A stretch of DNA of 64,000 bases from Strongylocentrotus purpuratus. Its lineage: Eukaryota; Echinodermata; Echinoidea; Camarodonta; Strongylocentrotidae. How positions within the stretch are numbered: position 1 is the stretch's first letter; each line of letters begins with the position of its first letter. This document shows positions 1 to 11,663 of the stretch, piece by piece. The stretch spans positions 25,070,879 to 25,134,878 of the forward strand of contig NW_022145599.1 in NCBI RefSeq assembly GCF_000002235.5. Direction: 5' to 3'. The notes beneath the pieces are model-generated. The model had not been told where the DNA came from. It searched no databases and saw nothing but the letters and a program-made list of their open reading frames with translations. Both the position numbers and the translations under genes were made by a program.

Positions 1-225
1 TCATAAAATACATTAAACTTTAGTATCATTTGTCATCATTTTCTCTTCTCCCTCTATTACTGCAAAGTGCCTGTACCATTTGATTGGTGAACAAAAATTG
101 AAATCATTTGATAATCTTGTTGAATATTGTGGTTTATAATTTAAAGACTACATCTCGCACTGATAAAAAGTCTGCACATTGCGCAGTTGAAGAGTGTCAA
201 GTTTCCGGAGGAAGGTTATGGACGT

Positions 226-540
226 TTCTTCCACCACGAATTACGATGCTTATAGACCTTATCCGATGAAAATACAACTTGATATAAATGGAAAACTGAA
301 TGAATGTTGAATACAAATACAAAGAAATAAGTATTTACCCTTGCATTTTTGCTCAAAAGCGTTTTCCGACAACTTCTAATTTTCAAAGCTTTAGATTTTG
401 AGTTTTCAGAGAGCTGATACTCCTCTGACAAACACTAACATGGCATATAATTGATATTATTGTAATTTATGGTTTATAAGCTTTCCGTTGATATATGATT
501 CATCCATTTCATTTTTCAGTTCGGATATGGTCTTTAAGAT
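226..540 (+). repeat. Dispersed repeat R3, partial copy
   Basis: Shares long blocks (TTGAGTTTTCAGAGAGCTG, CTCCTCTGACA, TTATAAGCTTTCC) with copies at 3430-3910 and, inverted, 32657-33135. The left end is ragged. The family also carries GTTGACCCATAA-type blocks in the longer copies. Confidence 0.75.
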
Positions 541-960
541 GACATTCAACACCAATCAAATTTCATTTTTTACACGACAAGCCTAAAAGGGCACAAACAG
601 TGTATGTTGCAGTAATTCATTCAGAACATCATCAATCAATCATTCTACATCACATTCACACCTGTCTTTCCACAATATCTTATTCAGGAAATGTCATTAG
701 TAAGAAAATGGGTAATAAAAGACTTCATATGAATTGTTATGTTCTGGTTAAGTCCCATAAGTAGAATATGCTACATTTCAATGATATTATAAAAAAAAAA
801 ACATAAAGAAGAAAATCAAATATTGACTAACAACTTTAATGTCTCATTGATTTTGGTTTATTTCTTCTTGAGGGTTTGTATGGAAGACTGAATTTTTTTA
901 AAGTAAACAAAAAAATACTTCTGTACTATATCTCTCTTACCGCCTCCCTCTTCCTCTTCA
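541..960. other. AT-rich intergenic DNA
   Basis: No gene, RNA or recognised repeat seen. Several poly-A and poly-T runs. Confidence 0.6.
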
Positions 961-999
961 TCCACCTCCATCTCTCATCTCCCCCCCTCGCTCTTCCTA

Positions 1000-1140
1000 C
1001 TCAGGCGCGTATGTAAGAGGGGGGGGGGGGGGGGTAAACCCCCCCCTTAGATTTTGTAATGTGTGTGTTTTGGAGGAAACCCCCCTCCCTTTTTTGGTTA
1101 TAGTATAAAATTTTAAAAAATTAAAAAATTGTGGTATAGA
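1000..1140 (+). repeat. Fragment of a GCGCGTACGCAGG-type element
   Basis: AGGCGCGTATGTAAG, a G run, C runs and GTTTTGGAGGAAACCCCCC match the elements at 11987-12146 and 33840-34198. The right end is missing. Confidence 0.6.
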
Positions 1141-1159
1141 AAAAAAACTGACCTTAATG

Positions 1160-1355
1160 TGCTCCTCCCTCTCGCTCTTCCTCTTCATCCCTCCTCCGTC
1201 TCTTCTTTCGCTCTCTCCCCTCTCTCTTCTTCTCATCTCTCTCTCTCTCTCTCTTTCCCCCTCATCTCTCCCCCCTCGCTCTTTCTCTCATCTTTCTCTC
1301 TTTTTCTCTCCATTTGCTTTCTGCTTTTGTTCTGTCCATCTTCTTCTCCTCTCCA
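1160..1355. repeat. CT-rich microsatellite
   Basis: Imperfect (CT)n with CCT interruptions. The apparent open frames on it are low-complexity artefacts. Confidence 0.9.
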
Positions 1356-1578
1356 TACATTTCTTTATCATCATCATGACAATATAATTATGTGACAATA
1401 ATTATCTTTAATAATAATTTTATTATTTACAAATATGCTAAATAAATCATACATGCATGTTGAACCACTAATACAACAGATACTACACTCATACATTTCT
1501 ATACATTTCTAATAAATGCCAACTTTCTATAAACTGCATGGAAAAGAAATCAAGTGCCATCCTTTCTTTCTTTTTTAA

Positions 1579-1944
1579 AGGTAAAGACCAGTATTGGAAA
1601 CGCCCCAATTTCAAAAAATGAAATGGAAGCTCTCATTACCAATCATGTGAAAGAATATGTTTTGACTAATACATGATGATAACAAATTTGCCGGGAAACC
1701 GCCTACTAATTCATATATTTGGTAAATTTGTTTCTCTCATGGTCTGTGAGAGATATAGGGTAGTCCCATATACATCTTTCTGTGTATAGTGCTTGTAACT
1801 TTACGAAGAATGGGCCAAATTTCTTATCATTTTGATGATTCCAGAACCTTGCAGATGCTAGATGCTAGATGATCAACCTTTTCTGATCGATTCCACAACT
1901 TTTCTTTCACAATGCAATCGCATGACCATAACTGGTCTTTACCT
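1579..1944 (+). mobile_element. TTAA-flanked terminal-inverted-repeat element, family A copy 1
   Basis: TTAA at both borders (1575-1578, 1945-1948). Terminal repeats AGGTAAAGACCAGT / ACTGGTCTTTACCT, 366 bp, no coding capacity. The second copy (7955-8347) lies in the opposite orientation inside HAUS2 intron 1. A TTAA target is typical of piggyBac-related elements. Confidence 0.88.
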
Positions 1945-2039
1945 TTAAGTAGAGCTTACATTTCATTGATGACATTATACTGAAATACAGGTTACAGTAC
2001 TTTAAACAAGATTAATTGGCCTCTAATGCCTCAGTCACA

Positions 2040-2218
2040 CCTTTGCGTATTGCTGCGTATATATGGCAAGCCGTTTGAACATTTATTCCTATTTCTTGAT
2101 ATCAAAAAAAGATTTTCTGTTGTAAAGCAATGGGAATTCTTGATATCAAGAAATAGGAATAAATGTTAAAACGGCTTGCCATAAATACGCAGCAATATGC
2201 AAGCCAAATACGCAAAGG
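2040..2218. mobile_element. Small foldback element
   Basis: Arms of about 75 bp start CCTTTGCGTATT and end AATACGCAAAGG, pairing nearly throughout (GGCAAGCCGTTT / AAACGGCTTGCC, ATTTCTTGATATC / GATATCAAGAAAT). The spacer is about 30 bp. Confidence 0.85.
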
Positions 2219-2222
2219 TTTG

Positions 2223-3070
2223 ACAAGAAGGGGAGAGACAACTGAGAACTATAGAGTACTGGTTGGTACTTTAAATATATTGAAAGTAATCTTGTGGGGA
2301 AAATGTCTTGAAGTATGTCGCTATCTTTAGACAAGTAAGATCCAAATATATACACAAGAACTCCCACAGACAACATGCATGCAGAGACTGAGATTGCTGC
2401 TGAATAATATTTTTAACACAAATTTATTGTTGTCTGTTATTATTTTATTGTTATTCATGTCAATTTAGATGCAATTTTTAAGGTTTATTGATATTTCATT
2501 AATGAATGGGGAACGACAGTTGGCCTGTTTTAAACAGTTTTTGAGAAGCATAGCAAAAAAATGAAATTTCAAATCATATCTTTTGTATTTTATTTTGTAT
2601 TACTTTCTAATATATTCTATTGGTTTTTTCTCATATAGTCTCTGTTCAAAATGCAAAATATATTTCAAGTACTTCAAGACATGCAAAATAAAGCAAAAGG
2701 TTTAATAGAAGACACAATCTGCAGTGTTAGAGTTTTACAGCATTTAAGGAAGAGCAATATTTTGTACACAAACAAATTCAAAAAGTTGATTATCATATAA
2801 CTTTGTGGCAAATGCCATATTTTTGCAAACTTGGTCTCAAAATATCCAAGACACATATAAAGGCATAGTATTATACTGACACTACTTCAGATACATATGT
2901 TTAGTACAATCTGCTGACCACAATGTCTCAGAGACAGCCATGTGACTGTCCAACAACGCGTCAACAACTGAAGATGTGCGCATGATGATGCTAAGTACTG
3001 AAACTGGAAATTGCTCTATGCAGTTGAAAATACATTACAGCGGTGGTAGCGATGTCGGTAAAATACCCTG
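2223..3070. other. Intergenic DNA 3' of HAUS2
   Basis: AT-rich. No supported exon on either strand; a missing HAUS2 3' exon was looked for here and not found. Confidence 0.5.
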
Positions 3071-3077
3071 CCTTTAA

Positions 3078-3264
3078 ATCCCCACTGTACTACTTGTAGC
3101 AAATTGCTCCCTCTATATAGAAAACTTCCCCAATCGGTGCCTGTTGGTCCCCCATGATCCTCTTTTACTTAAGTTAATTGAGACCTGAGTTGATGAGATA
3201 GCCACCGGTCAGTGACGTTGCTGGGTGGTCTACTCCCTTCTGGCCGAACTAGTACAGACGGCCT
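3078..3264 (-). mobile_element. TTAA-flanked element, family B copy 1
   Basis: Inverted copy of the repeats at 10372-10559 and 42951-43146, bounded by TTAA (3074-3077, 3265-3268). Shared blocks: GATGAGATAGCCACC, CCCCCATGATC, AAAACTTCCCCAATCG. Confidence 0.8.
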
Positions 3265-3429
3265 TTAAATAAAAATAGTTACCAAACAGCATGTTGGAAT
3301 CTGCAGTGATTCTGCAGCTGTCATGAACATCATACGAGGGGTCTATTCAATATAAGTAAATCATTTCTTTTGATAACAGCTCAGCAACAAAGCAATGTCA
3401 TGATTTATGAAAGTGCATCATATGTTTTG

Positions 3430-3910
3430 GGGACTTTATAGACCCTATTCAATGAAAATACAACTTTATATCAATGGTCAGCTGAATGAAGGTGGAATAC
3501 TAATATAAAGGAATAAATATATTCTACCTGTCAGTATTTCACAAAAGCAAATTAAAGCCTAATTTTACACACAGCCCCTCCAACTTATGGGTCAACAGGG
3601 TCAACTTAAGGTGACAACATGACATGTTCACACGATTGGCTCGCCTATATACATGTAGCTGAGGCGATGAGCCGTGCTTTATGCAAAGTCATTGTGAATA
3701 TGCATGCTCCACATAAGATGATGTCATCAAGTTGACAGCTAGTTTTTAGGTAAACAACTTACTAATTTCGAAAATATATTGATTTTGAGTTTTCAGAGAG
3801 CTGTTACTCCTCTGACAGACACCAAAATAGCAAAATGTAATTCATGGCTTATAAGCTTTCCATTGATATACAATTCATCTATTTCATTTTTGACTGTCAA
3901 CAGGGACTTT
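3430..3910 (+). repeat. Dispersed repeat R3, longer copy
   Basis: Shares blocks with 226-540 and the inverted copy at 32657-33135, including CTCGCCTATATACATGTAGCTGAGGCGATGAGC-like text and TTGAGTTTTCAGAGAGCTG. No coding capacity. Confidence 0.75.
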
Positions 3911-4352
3911 AAAATACCATCACATCTCCATTTGGGCCATTGTGAGTTGGTCTTGAGGTTGATTCACTGGTCTGCGCATATGCAGGATTGATTGGATTCA
4001 GTCAATCTTTCAGATGGTAATGAACAGGACAGTCTCCAGGCATCGAATTGAAAGCCATGCAACAAAGTTTGTAGGCATAGACTGGGTCCTAGGCACTTGA
4101 ACACAGAGACTTCAACCTAGTCACTTTTACCAGTCACTGAAGATTTTATATGAATCCACTGGGGTAGTTCAAACCCTGTGGTAATACTCCAGAGTGAGTG
4201 CCTGCAACTAGCAATGAAGCAATGCTTGATTTTAGAGTTCTTTAGGCATGAAACAGTTGTATGAAAAGTCTATCATCCCAACATAACTCGGTACTAACCT
4301 ATGACCTGATAAGAAGCAACACTTCATTCTAAAGTTGCTGAAGCATGAGACA

Positions 4353-4491
4353 AGGATGCCAGTTTAAATTGATCAGAGGGCCTGAAAATCACCTAGAATG
4401 AGCTATTTTGTACACAAAAAAGCCTAAACTATGGTCTGAAAATAACTTGCCAGGGCCTGAATTCAGGCTATTGTCTGAAAACTGGCATCCC
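4353..4491 (-). mobile_element. GGATGCCAG terminal-inverted-repeat element, copy 1
   Basis: Ends GGATGCCAG / CTGGCATCC, 139 bp. The inverted partner copy lies at 58072-58213. Shared blocks: CCTGAATTCAGG and TAGGTGATTTTCAGGCC. Confidence 0.8.
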
Positions 4492-4531
4492 TGATGAAAC
4501 AGCTGTAGAAGAGTCTATAACTGTTATCCCA

Positions 4532-5276
4532 TCATAACTCTGTAACCAATGACCTGACTTGCATGACTGTATGTAGCCCTGTCTGAAGTTGAGCCAGTGA
4601 AGATGCAATGTCATCAAGAACTGATGCCTGCAAGCAGAATGGAAGATATGAAAGGTACATATATTTATTAAAGCCACATAGTAGTCAGTGTCCATGTGTA
4701 TTCCATCACAATTTGCTGACATCAGATTAGGTTGAATTACCAATTAATGTGTGCTCAGGTCTCTCGGGCAGCGAACCCAAGACACAAGACCTGTCAGTCG
4801 TAAAAGTGAAGTCCACTCTTGGTAACTGACAACAACTGTTATTTGGTTAAACAACTGAATGTTGTCCGATTCCAATTCCAAAATATGGTTCAATTGTTTA
4901 TTACATTCTTAATTTTATAATACTTGGTAGTGTATGGAACGCACACTCATCAAATACCTTGGACAATAACACCAATTAAAAAAAAATTATCACATAGAAA
5001 TAAATTTCCTTTTGCGCATAAAAAGTATTTAAAACAATCATTACCCCATAGCTCCAAAAGCCACAATCAATACAAATTGTATTTATGGAATTAAAAAATA
5101 CTGGTCCACTTAACTTGTGGGTCAAAAGAGACAATAAACCACATGATCTTTAACAAATCTGTTTAGAATTTGGATGGAAATATATGCATATACTACACAT
5201 GTCTCGTTATTTATAACTGAGGCTCTATCAAGAAAAAAAGCATGGAAAGATAGGGAAGGAAGAGAGGAGGTAGAGG

Positions 5277-5323
<47 letters not shown>

Positions 5324-5520
5324 GATGATCAAACAAATGTATTGAGAAGCATGCATGAGAGTGTATGTAGCATCTGTCTGATACAACTGTATTCTCTGGT
5401 AAAACTGCATGGAGAGTGAAAGGAGGAGAGAGAGAGTGAGAAGATGATTGAACAAATCTAGTGAGAAACAAGCACAATAGTGATATGTATATAGCACCTG
5501 TCTCTTCTCAACTGTTCTCT

Positions 5521-5555
<35 letters not shown>

Positions 5556-5755
5556 GAATGGAAAGAGAGAGAGAAGGGAGGGATGGAAAGAGAGAGAGAG
5601 AGGGAGGGAGGGATGGAAATTAGAGAGAGGGAGGGATGGAAAGAGAGAGAGAGAGAGAAGGAAGGATGGAAGGATAGAAAGAGTGTCGTTTGGAAGGGAG
5701 AGAGAGAGAGAGAGAGAGAGGGAAGATGGAAGGAGAGAGAGGGAGAGGGAGAGCA

Positions 5756-5792
<37 letters not shown>

Positions 5793-8701
5793 AGGGAGGG
5801 GGAGGGACGGGGAGGGAGGGATAGAAGGAGAGAGAGAGGGTGAGAGACAGAGATAACGGGTGGGAGGGTTCACAGAGTATCAATAAAACTATCTCCCTTC
5901 ATCAACTCACCACTCTCCCATCTCTGAGATCAAACTCGCTGCCCCACTGAATATTATCCAGGTTTGCACTGAGCTCGGCCAGGCAGCCCACGACCAGCGG
6001 AAAGAGATCTTTGACCTGGGGGTGAAAGGTCGCCTCTACCCGCAGGAAGTCTCCGACCAGGGGCTGTTGGAGCCGGTTGATGAGCTCCTTCTTTCCCTGC
6101 AGGATCCGCTGGAGATGGCTGCTCAAGGTGTTCAGACTCGAGATCTTTGACTCTGAAGAAAAAAAAGACCAAAACAAATATGACCCCACAAAATAAATTC
6201 TATTCATCAATTTGCATGAAAAAGTTGAAACACTGCACTGCTATATATGCAGTTTCAAGATTGTTGGTGATGTATTACTTTCTTTTTACTTTCCCCTTAT
6301 TTTTTATATTGCATTGTCATCAGTCCTTCAAATTTGTAGTAAATATAGTGATTGTGATTGTGACTGCAGGAATAACTACATACATTTTTTAAGCCTTAGA
6401 GGAACTGGTGTTCCTTTACGAAAACAGTTGCACAGTATTCATCAATCACAAAATGATATATATGGTATACTATTATTGTATTTATTTAATAAGGCACAAA
6501 TGCATTGCAATATTTGAATCAATTACAAAATTATTGTTAAAGGTATACAAGTAACAATAATTGTGACCAAAAAAAGGGGAAAAGAATGGTTAAGTAAAAC
6601 CAAAGTAAAACATATCAGGAATTAATTCCTTGAAATGCTGGAGCGCCATAATGGCTGTCATGCTAAAGCCAGGGTAATAATCGGGCAGTGCCAAGAGCGT
6701 CATGATGGGGCAGACATGTGTGCTATATAAGAAGCCATTATTATTATCATCATTATTATATCTGGCCACTTGTTTTTATTTTACGCCGATTTTATATATC
6801 GTGAGGCTGTAACATCCAAGAGTGATGTGAAACTTACCAAGTATGTCAAGGTGAGTAAGATCCCTTGTCTCTTTATCCATCAGTCTACATTGGATTTCAA
6901 CATTCACCTAGGGAATAAAATACAAAGAAAGTAAACAACCTGCAGAAATCATTGTGTGCATGTACTGCACATAGACTTATTCTGTTTCAATGAAACATTT
7001 TATCGTAATTATTGGCTGTGCTAGAATACACAATTTTTAAAATGTAAGTTTCAAGAGATTAAGGCATTTAAAAAAAGTCTCTTCGTCTCACCTTTATTTT
7101 GTGTGTGCGAAGAATAAGTGTGTTAAGTAGACTCAAGCTTTTTTTGGCCCCGTTACGGGGATGATATTGAGACTATTGCTTGGAAAAACAACATGCAACA
7201 GCGAAAAATATCAGTGCAATATCTTCGTTTTTGGACATGATTTTGACCATAAATTATAACTGGATATAGATCTATCAGAAGTTCTCCCTTTTGTCCACTA
7301 AAGGTTGGATTGTGATTTTTTGAGAGTTAAATTCATGACATGAGTAAGTATTTTAAATGTTTTAAAAATTTCCCCCATTTATTCCATATATACCCTACAA
7401 TAAAAATTAAACCCGTCATGCATTTTGACAACTAGCTTTAACTCACGCCTACAATGAACGAGGATAACCATATAAAGGTAATTAACCACAAACGGTATTG
7501 ACTGGTCACTTGTGTGACCAATCAAACTCACTGTTTGGAAATATAACTAAGATTAGACAGCACAAACCTGATCAAGGTGTCTTTTCTTTTCCGATATCTC
7601 CCTTAGCTGCTGAATGAGTCTCAGGGATGCAGACTGCCTTTGAAGTTGTTCAGCTATTTCTTTCACCTCTTCATCTCTCCTCTGCATTCAAAAAAAAGAA
7701 AGAAAAGAAGGTCATTAGATCTAGACTCTACTATTCTAGCTAGGTAGAGTCTAGAGTCTATAGCCTACTCGTATTTAATGACAATGATTTTCATTTCTTT
7801 AATGACTCCTCCTGGGGCATGGAAGAACTACAATAGAAAAGTACAAGTATAATGTTCAACAATGATATTTAAAAAAATTAAAAATCTTAATTTTTAAAAA
7901 CAAGAAAATCTTTGGCAGTGAACAACAAACAAATGAAAGCAGATACCGCATTAAAGGTAAAGACCAGTTATGGTCATGCGATTGCATTGTGAAAGAAACG
8001 TTGTGGAATCGATCAGAAAAGGTTGATCATCTAGCATCTAGCATCTGCAAGGTTCTGGAATCATCAAAATGATAAGAAATTTGGCCCATTCTTCGTAAAG
8101 TTACAAGCACTATACACAGAAAGATGTATATGGGACTAGACCCTACCCTATATCTCTCACAGACCATGAGAGAAACAAATTTACCAGATATATGAATTAG
8201 TAGGCGGTTTCCCGGCAAATTGTTTATCATCATGTATTAGTCAAAACATATTCTTTCACATGATTGGTAATGAGAGCTTCCATTTCATTTTTTGAAATTG
8301 GGGCGTTTCCAATAGTCTAGAGTCTAGATCTAGACTGGTCTTTACCTTTAATAGATAGTCTATCAACATTTTTTTTATTAAGTTAAAACAAGTTCGACAT
8401 TGTTGACCTTTAATGTGACATTCACAAAACTTTCGCCAAAGGTCTAAACAAACTAACAAAGTAAAAATTCTGACAACTGCAAAAATGCCGAGTGTTGAAA
8501 AATAGAAAATGGTTAGCATACGAAAGAGTAAGCATGTGGGACTGAATGTGACCAATACAGAACACATAGTCTACATACCATTCGGAGATGTCCCGTTTTC
8601 TCTGCAAAACGAATAATACTAGAAGCGGCTGATGTCGAATGTACATCTGAAGCCCAAGAGTTAATACTTCTGTTCGATTTGCTGTTTGATAAGTCATCCA
8701 T
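4532..8701 (-). CDS. HAUS2: HAUS augmin-like complex subunit 2, gene model of five exons
   Basis: Seen: five minus-strand exons (8701-8579, 7681-7568, 6907-6838, 6152-5911, 4627-4559) with AG acceptors and GT donors join in one frame to 206 codons. If exon 5 reads on to a TGA at 4534-4532, the protein is 214 residues. Known family: HAUS2 is a small coiled-coil subunit of augmin, which binds spindle microtubules and recruits gamma-tubulin ring complex. The match rests on exons 3-4: an E/D-K-x-T-x-D-L/V-x-H stretch, then a heptad helix with KKELINRLQQPL followed by F-L-R-V-E-A, like the vertebrate K-R-S-L-R-Q-R-L-L-K-P and L-P-I-E-A-V-Y-H segment. The predicted protein is almost entirely helical. 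Odd points: the vertebrate protein (about 235 residues) has a longer C-terminal tail, and I found no later exon for it. Name recognised by eye, not by search. Confidence 0.85.
4559..4627 (-). CDS. HAUS2: HAUS2 exon 5 (possibly terminal)
   Basis: Residues 184-206, 23 codons after acceptor CTGCTTGCAG. The helix A-S-V-L-D-D-I-A-S-S-L-A-Q-L fits the vertebrate region before L-V-T-E-T-E-E-L. The only nearby donor is CAA|GTCAGG, which is weak. Read-through adds V-R-S-L-V-T-E-L and then TGA at 4532. That resembles the vertebrate L-V-T-E motif, so the exon may be terminal. Confidence 0.7.
5275..5855. repeat. Long GA/CT purine tract
   Basis: About 580 bp of GA repeats with GGGA and GGAA interruptions in three blocks: 5277-5320, a more diverse middle, and 5521-5855. 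It lies in HAUS2 intron 4, close to the exon 4 donor. Apparent open frames here are artefacts. Confidence 0.95.
5911..6152 (-). CDS. HAUS2: HAUS2 exon 4 (core)
   Basis: Residues 103-183, phase 1 to phase 0. Acceptor TTTCTTCAG, donor GTG|GTGAGT. This is the longest and most family-like exon, with helices, KKELINRLQQPL and the F-L-R-V-E-A motif. GC content is clearly above its surroundings. The donor lies about 50 bp from a GA-rich tract ending near 5855. Confidence 0.9.
6625..6765 (+). repeat. SINE-like repeat with ATT tail, copy 1
   Basis: TTGAAATGCTGGAGCGCC ... GCTAAAGCCAGGGTAATAAT ... GTGCTATATAAGAA, then (ATT)n. Other copies: 18556-18698 and, inverted, 39600-39690. The simple-repeat tail suggests retroposition. 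Confidence 0.7.
6838..6907 (-). CDS. HAUS2: HAUS2 exon 3
   Basis: Residues 80-102, phase 0 to phase 1. Acceptor TTCCCTAG, donor CTTG|GTAAGT. It contains the conserved M-D-K-E-T-R-D-L-T-H segment. Confidence 0.85.
7568..7681 (-). CDS. HAUS2: HAUS2 exon 2
   Basis: Residues 42-79, phase 0 to phase 0, 38 codons. Acceptor TTGAATGCAG, donor CAG|GTTTGT. It encodes a charged helix (E-E-V-K-E-I-A-E-Q-L) and matches the coiled-coil region of the family. Confidence 0.8.
7955..8347 (-). mobile_element. TTAA-flanked element, family A copy 2
   Basis: 393-bp inverted partner of 1579-1944, bounded by TTAA (7951-7954, 8348-8351). It carries a short extra CTAGAGTCTAGATCTAG segment near one end. Located in HAUS2 intron 1. 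Confidence 0.88.
8579..8701 (-). CDS. HAUS2: HAUS2 exon 1 (start codon)
   Basis: Residues 1-41, Ser-rich and beginning MDDLSNSKSN. The ATG is at 8701-8699 and the donor is ATG|GTATGT (phase 0). Reading through the donor soon gives a low-quality tail, which supports splicing here. Confidence 0.75.
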
Positions 8702-10366
8702 TTTTAAAAGAAACTTGATAGAAGTTTACAGGGTTCTGCTTCGATTTCCAATATTCCGCTTTACAACTTGCGCATGCGCGCAAACACTATTACTAAGTTT
8801 ACAAACAAGTAAAATCTGGGGCCCGTTCCTAATTAAGTCTAATTTCTTGACTATATCCCATTCAAACGCGTGTTAATTCTATAATTCTATTTGAGCGCGT
8901 TGATATCTCATTAAAGGGAATTTTAAAAGGCAGTTCTGAATATATACGGGGCTAGGTCAAAAGTGAAATGTTGGAAAAATAGATGAGGGAATATATGAAG
9001 AATTGTAATGTGGTCACGTGCACCATTAATGCATGAATCAGATGAAAGGGATGTTTTCTTCTTGGAAGATGAATATGGCTGGGATTATGTCCCCCCCCCC
9101 CCCCCCCATTTTTGTATTGTTTTTAATTGGCATTGTTTTGTATATAATGGTTTGTAAACTTTGTACTGATGTGCATGGAGAGAGTTTGTTTCCGCTGCTT
9201 TTTATAGAGGATTGAGTACTCGTATATATACAGTAAACTGTTAATGCAAACACAATGACTGCTCACAATCAGTCCACTATAATTAAAAAACAACCAAAAA
9301 AATTCCACACAAAGAGTGAAAACAATTTCGTTCTGTTGTAATGGAGAAGCAATCGCAAATGTGTGTGTAAATTTCGAGATTATTGAAGAATTACTAGAAG
9401 GGCCACTATAAGCTCCACACTGAGTGGGATAACGCCCAGAATGATGGGGAGCTAGGATGTATCCAAAACCAATGAAATGAGCTTTGTGGTTTTTTACCCG
9501 TCTTGGTTTTGTTGTATAGGAATGTTTTTTTTAATTTTTTTTTAGTTGAATTAAATTAGCTTAGTTTAGTTGCGTTGAGTTGGGTTGAGTTGGGCTGAGT
9601 TGAGTTGACTTGAGTTGAGTCGAGTTGAATTGAGTTTTGTTTTTCATACAATACGTATATTCACGGTAAACTCAATTTAATAGACAACTATCAGACACAT
9701 GTTTTTGTGACATCGAAAGCCGTCTTCCCTTAACTTCTACCGGGGCTACGTACGTTACTACTAGAAGCATTATAATATCGGAAAGATGATTTTTTTTTTT
9801 CTTTCACAGTACCTTCGCTACTATATTTCCTTTCCCCCCTCCCTATTCTTCCTAAGTTTGAATTAATAACATTTCTCTTTTGATATGTTACCTATATACA
9901 ATATATAGACTTGATTCATGTGTTTTTGTTAATCGTATGTATTAAATATGGAAATTCAGTTGTAACTTTGTTTATGCAAAATTTTACCTGTAAATTTTGT
10001 TCAGCTATTTTTTATTTAACAAAAAAATGAAATATGAATATTTTATGAAACAAAAGAATGTAAACTTATAATGGAAACAAACCAACTGACTTCATGACAG
10101 AGAGAGATAGAGAGTGAAAGAATGAGAAAATGTGCTGAAAATTTAACTACATTCCTAGTGGTGTCACTATAATTATTGACTTTGTGTGTGCATAATAGTC
10201 CGATATTTCGCAAAACAATCGGTAATTTTCGGGTAAGTTCGTGAACAATTTTTGTCTCTAAAGAAAGGGTTGTATAGAGCCATGTGTTTCATAATGGAAC
10301 CGGCGACTCGTATAACATTGGACAACTTTTTGTGACTTTGAACTTGCTAGGCCTAAACGAGGGTTA
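8702..10366. other. HAUS2 upstream region and gene-free DNA
   Basis: The first 200 bp presumably contain the HAUS2 promoter; a GC-richer CGCATGCGCGC block at 8770-8780 (NRF1-like) fits. Beyond that: a C run at 9092-9108, and no supported gene. Confidence 0.45.
9541..9640 (+). repeat. TTGAG pentanucleotide minisatellite
   Basis: About 20 imperfect TTGAG/TTGGG/TTGAA units in tandem. Confidence 0.9.
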
Positions 10367-10371
10367 TTTAA

Positions 10372-10559
10372 AGACCGTCACTACTACTGGGCCAGAAGGG
10401 ATTAGACCACACAGCGAGGTCACTGACAGGTGGCTATCTCATTAACTTAGCTCTCAACTAACAAAAGACAAAGAGGATCATGGGGGACTATAACAGGCAC
10501 CGATTGGGGAAGTTTTCTGTATAGAGAGAGCCAGTAGCTACAAGTAGGACAGTGGGGCT
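10372..10559 (+). mobile_element. TTAA-flanked element, family B copy 2
   Basis: TTAA borders at 10368-10371 and 10560-10563. Contains GCCAGAAGGGATTAGAC, GGTGGCTATCTCATTAAC and GTAGCTACAAGTAGGACAG, shared with the other copies. Confidence 0.82.
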
Positions 10560-11171
10560 TTAAGCAACACCTTTAGTACCCTTTTTTAAGCCAAAAATTA
10601 GGGGTCTTATTTTTTTGAAAATATTCTGAAATTGGGGATACTATTCAACTCCGCTAACGATCATGCGTTACCATTAGTATGAAGTGACACCACAGAAGTT
10701 AGAACTGAACATTCCTTTTTTCAATATTCTGTGAGTGACATCATCGGGAATACATTTTAATTCTTTGAGTCACAGTGCCATTTATGTCTGTAGATGTATT
10801 TTCTTTAATTCGGGTGATAAATGGGCTCATTATTATCGGCGGTTTAAAGAAGAAAAATCATCTAAGTAGTTTTAGATTGTTTTGTTTTCAATCTTTTAAC
10901 GCATGAAGTGTCGTTAGAGGTTATTTTGACTTTTTACCGTACGCGCTCATTGGCTCCAGACTTCCTGCATTCTGATTGACCGAAAGTTTACTTCCGTACG
11001 TGACGACACAATGGTTGGCATGTGCGCACTGGATTTTCTCTCTATGAATTAAACAAATCGGGAATCTAATACATGATTGTATGCGTCATCAGAATAATCC
11101 CAAGCATGTGTTTCTTTATAAAGGTTGGGAAATCGATTAATTTCATCATTTTTTTTTTTTTACAATTGCAG

Positions 11172-11211
11172 TCGCTGAGCTTCCCGCCATGGACTATTGT
11201 TCTGTAAGCAG
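11172..11211 (+). other. Possible short 5' exon of an unknown plus-strand transcript
   Basis: Seen: a pyrimidine/T run plus ACAATTGCAG ends at 11171; 40 nt follow with ATG at 11189 in a good context (CCCGCCATGG); then AG|GTAAGT at 11212. It would encode M-D-Y-C-S-V-S and end in phase 2. The 250 bp upstream contain two CCAAT-like boxes (ATTGG, ATTGA) and several CpGs, so they could be a promoter. I found no continuing exon, so this may be chance. Confidence 0.25.
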
Positions 11212-11663
11212 GTAAGTTACTTGCCTTGATGGAATTTAATGAGATTACATTCTAAACAATTTCTGATAAAAATGCTGGTAAAGGTGTGTGTGTCTGCATG
11301 TGTGGGGGGGGGGGGGGGGGGGGAGGGGGAGTGGCCACTTTTTTGTTAATTAAGACAATCTCGTGGACAAAATGGTAATTTGATGTAAGAATACCTTAGC
11401 ATCAATGCTGCGCAAATGTTAATTTTATTCCGACGGGTTATTATCTAAGAGCAGTACGGGACTTGATGAGTGGATATTGATTCTAATTAAGTGGTTCGTT
11501 TATAAATAGTAGTCGTACCTATAAAAAATAGAAGACAAAACAAAAGACATTGTGATATTCAAAACTAAGTCTGAAAAATGAACCAAATACTAAGTATGTA
11601 CGTGTATTCCTTGGGTGATCCAGAAACATTCCCACGAAGAGACTGTCAAATATATTTATAATC

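Noticed and set aside
1129..1395. Ser/Leu/Phe-rich open frames
   Set aside because: Translations of a CT-rich microsatellite.
5211..5883. Several open frames of repeated Arg/Glu or Ser/Leu
   Set aside because: They are translations of GA/CT microsatellite DNA with no other coding evidence.
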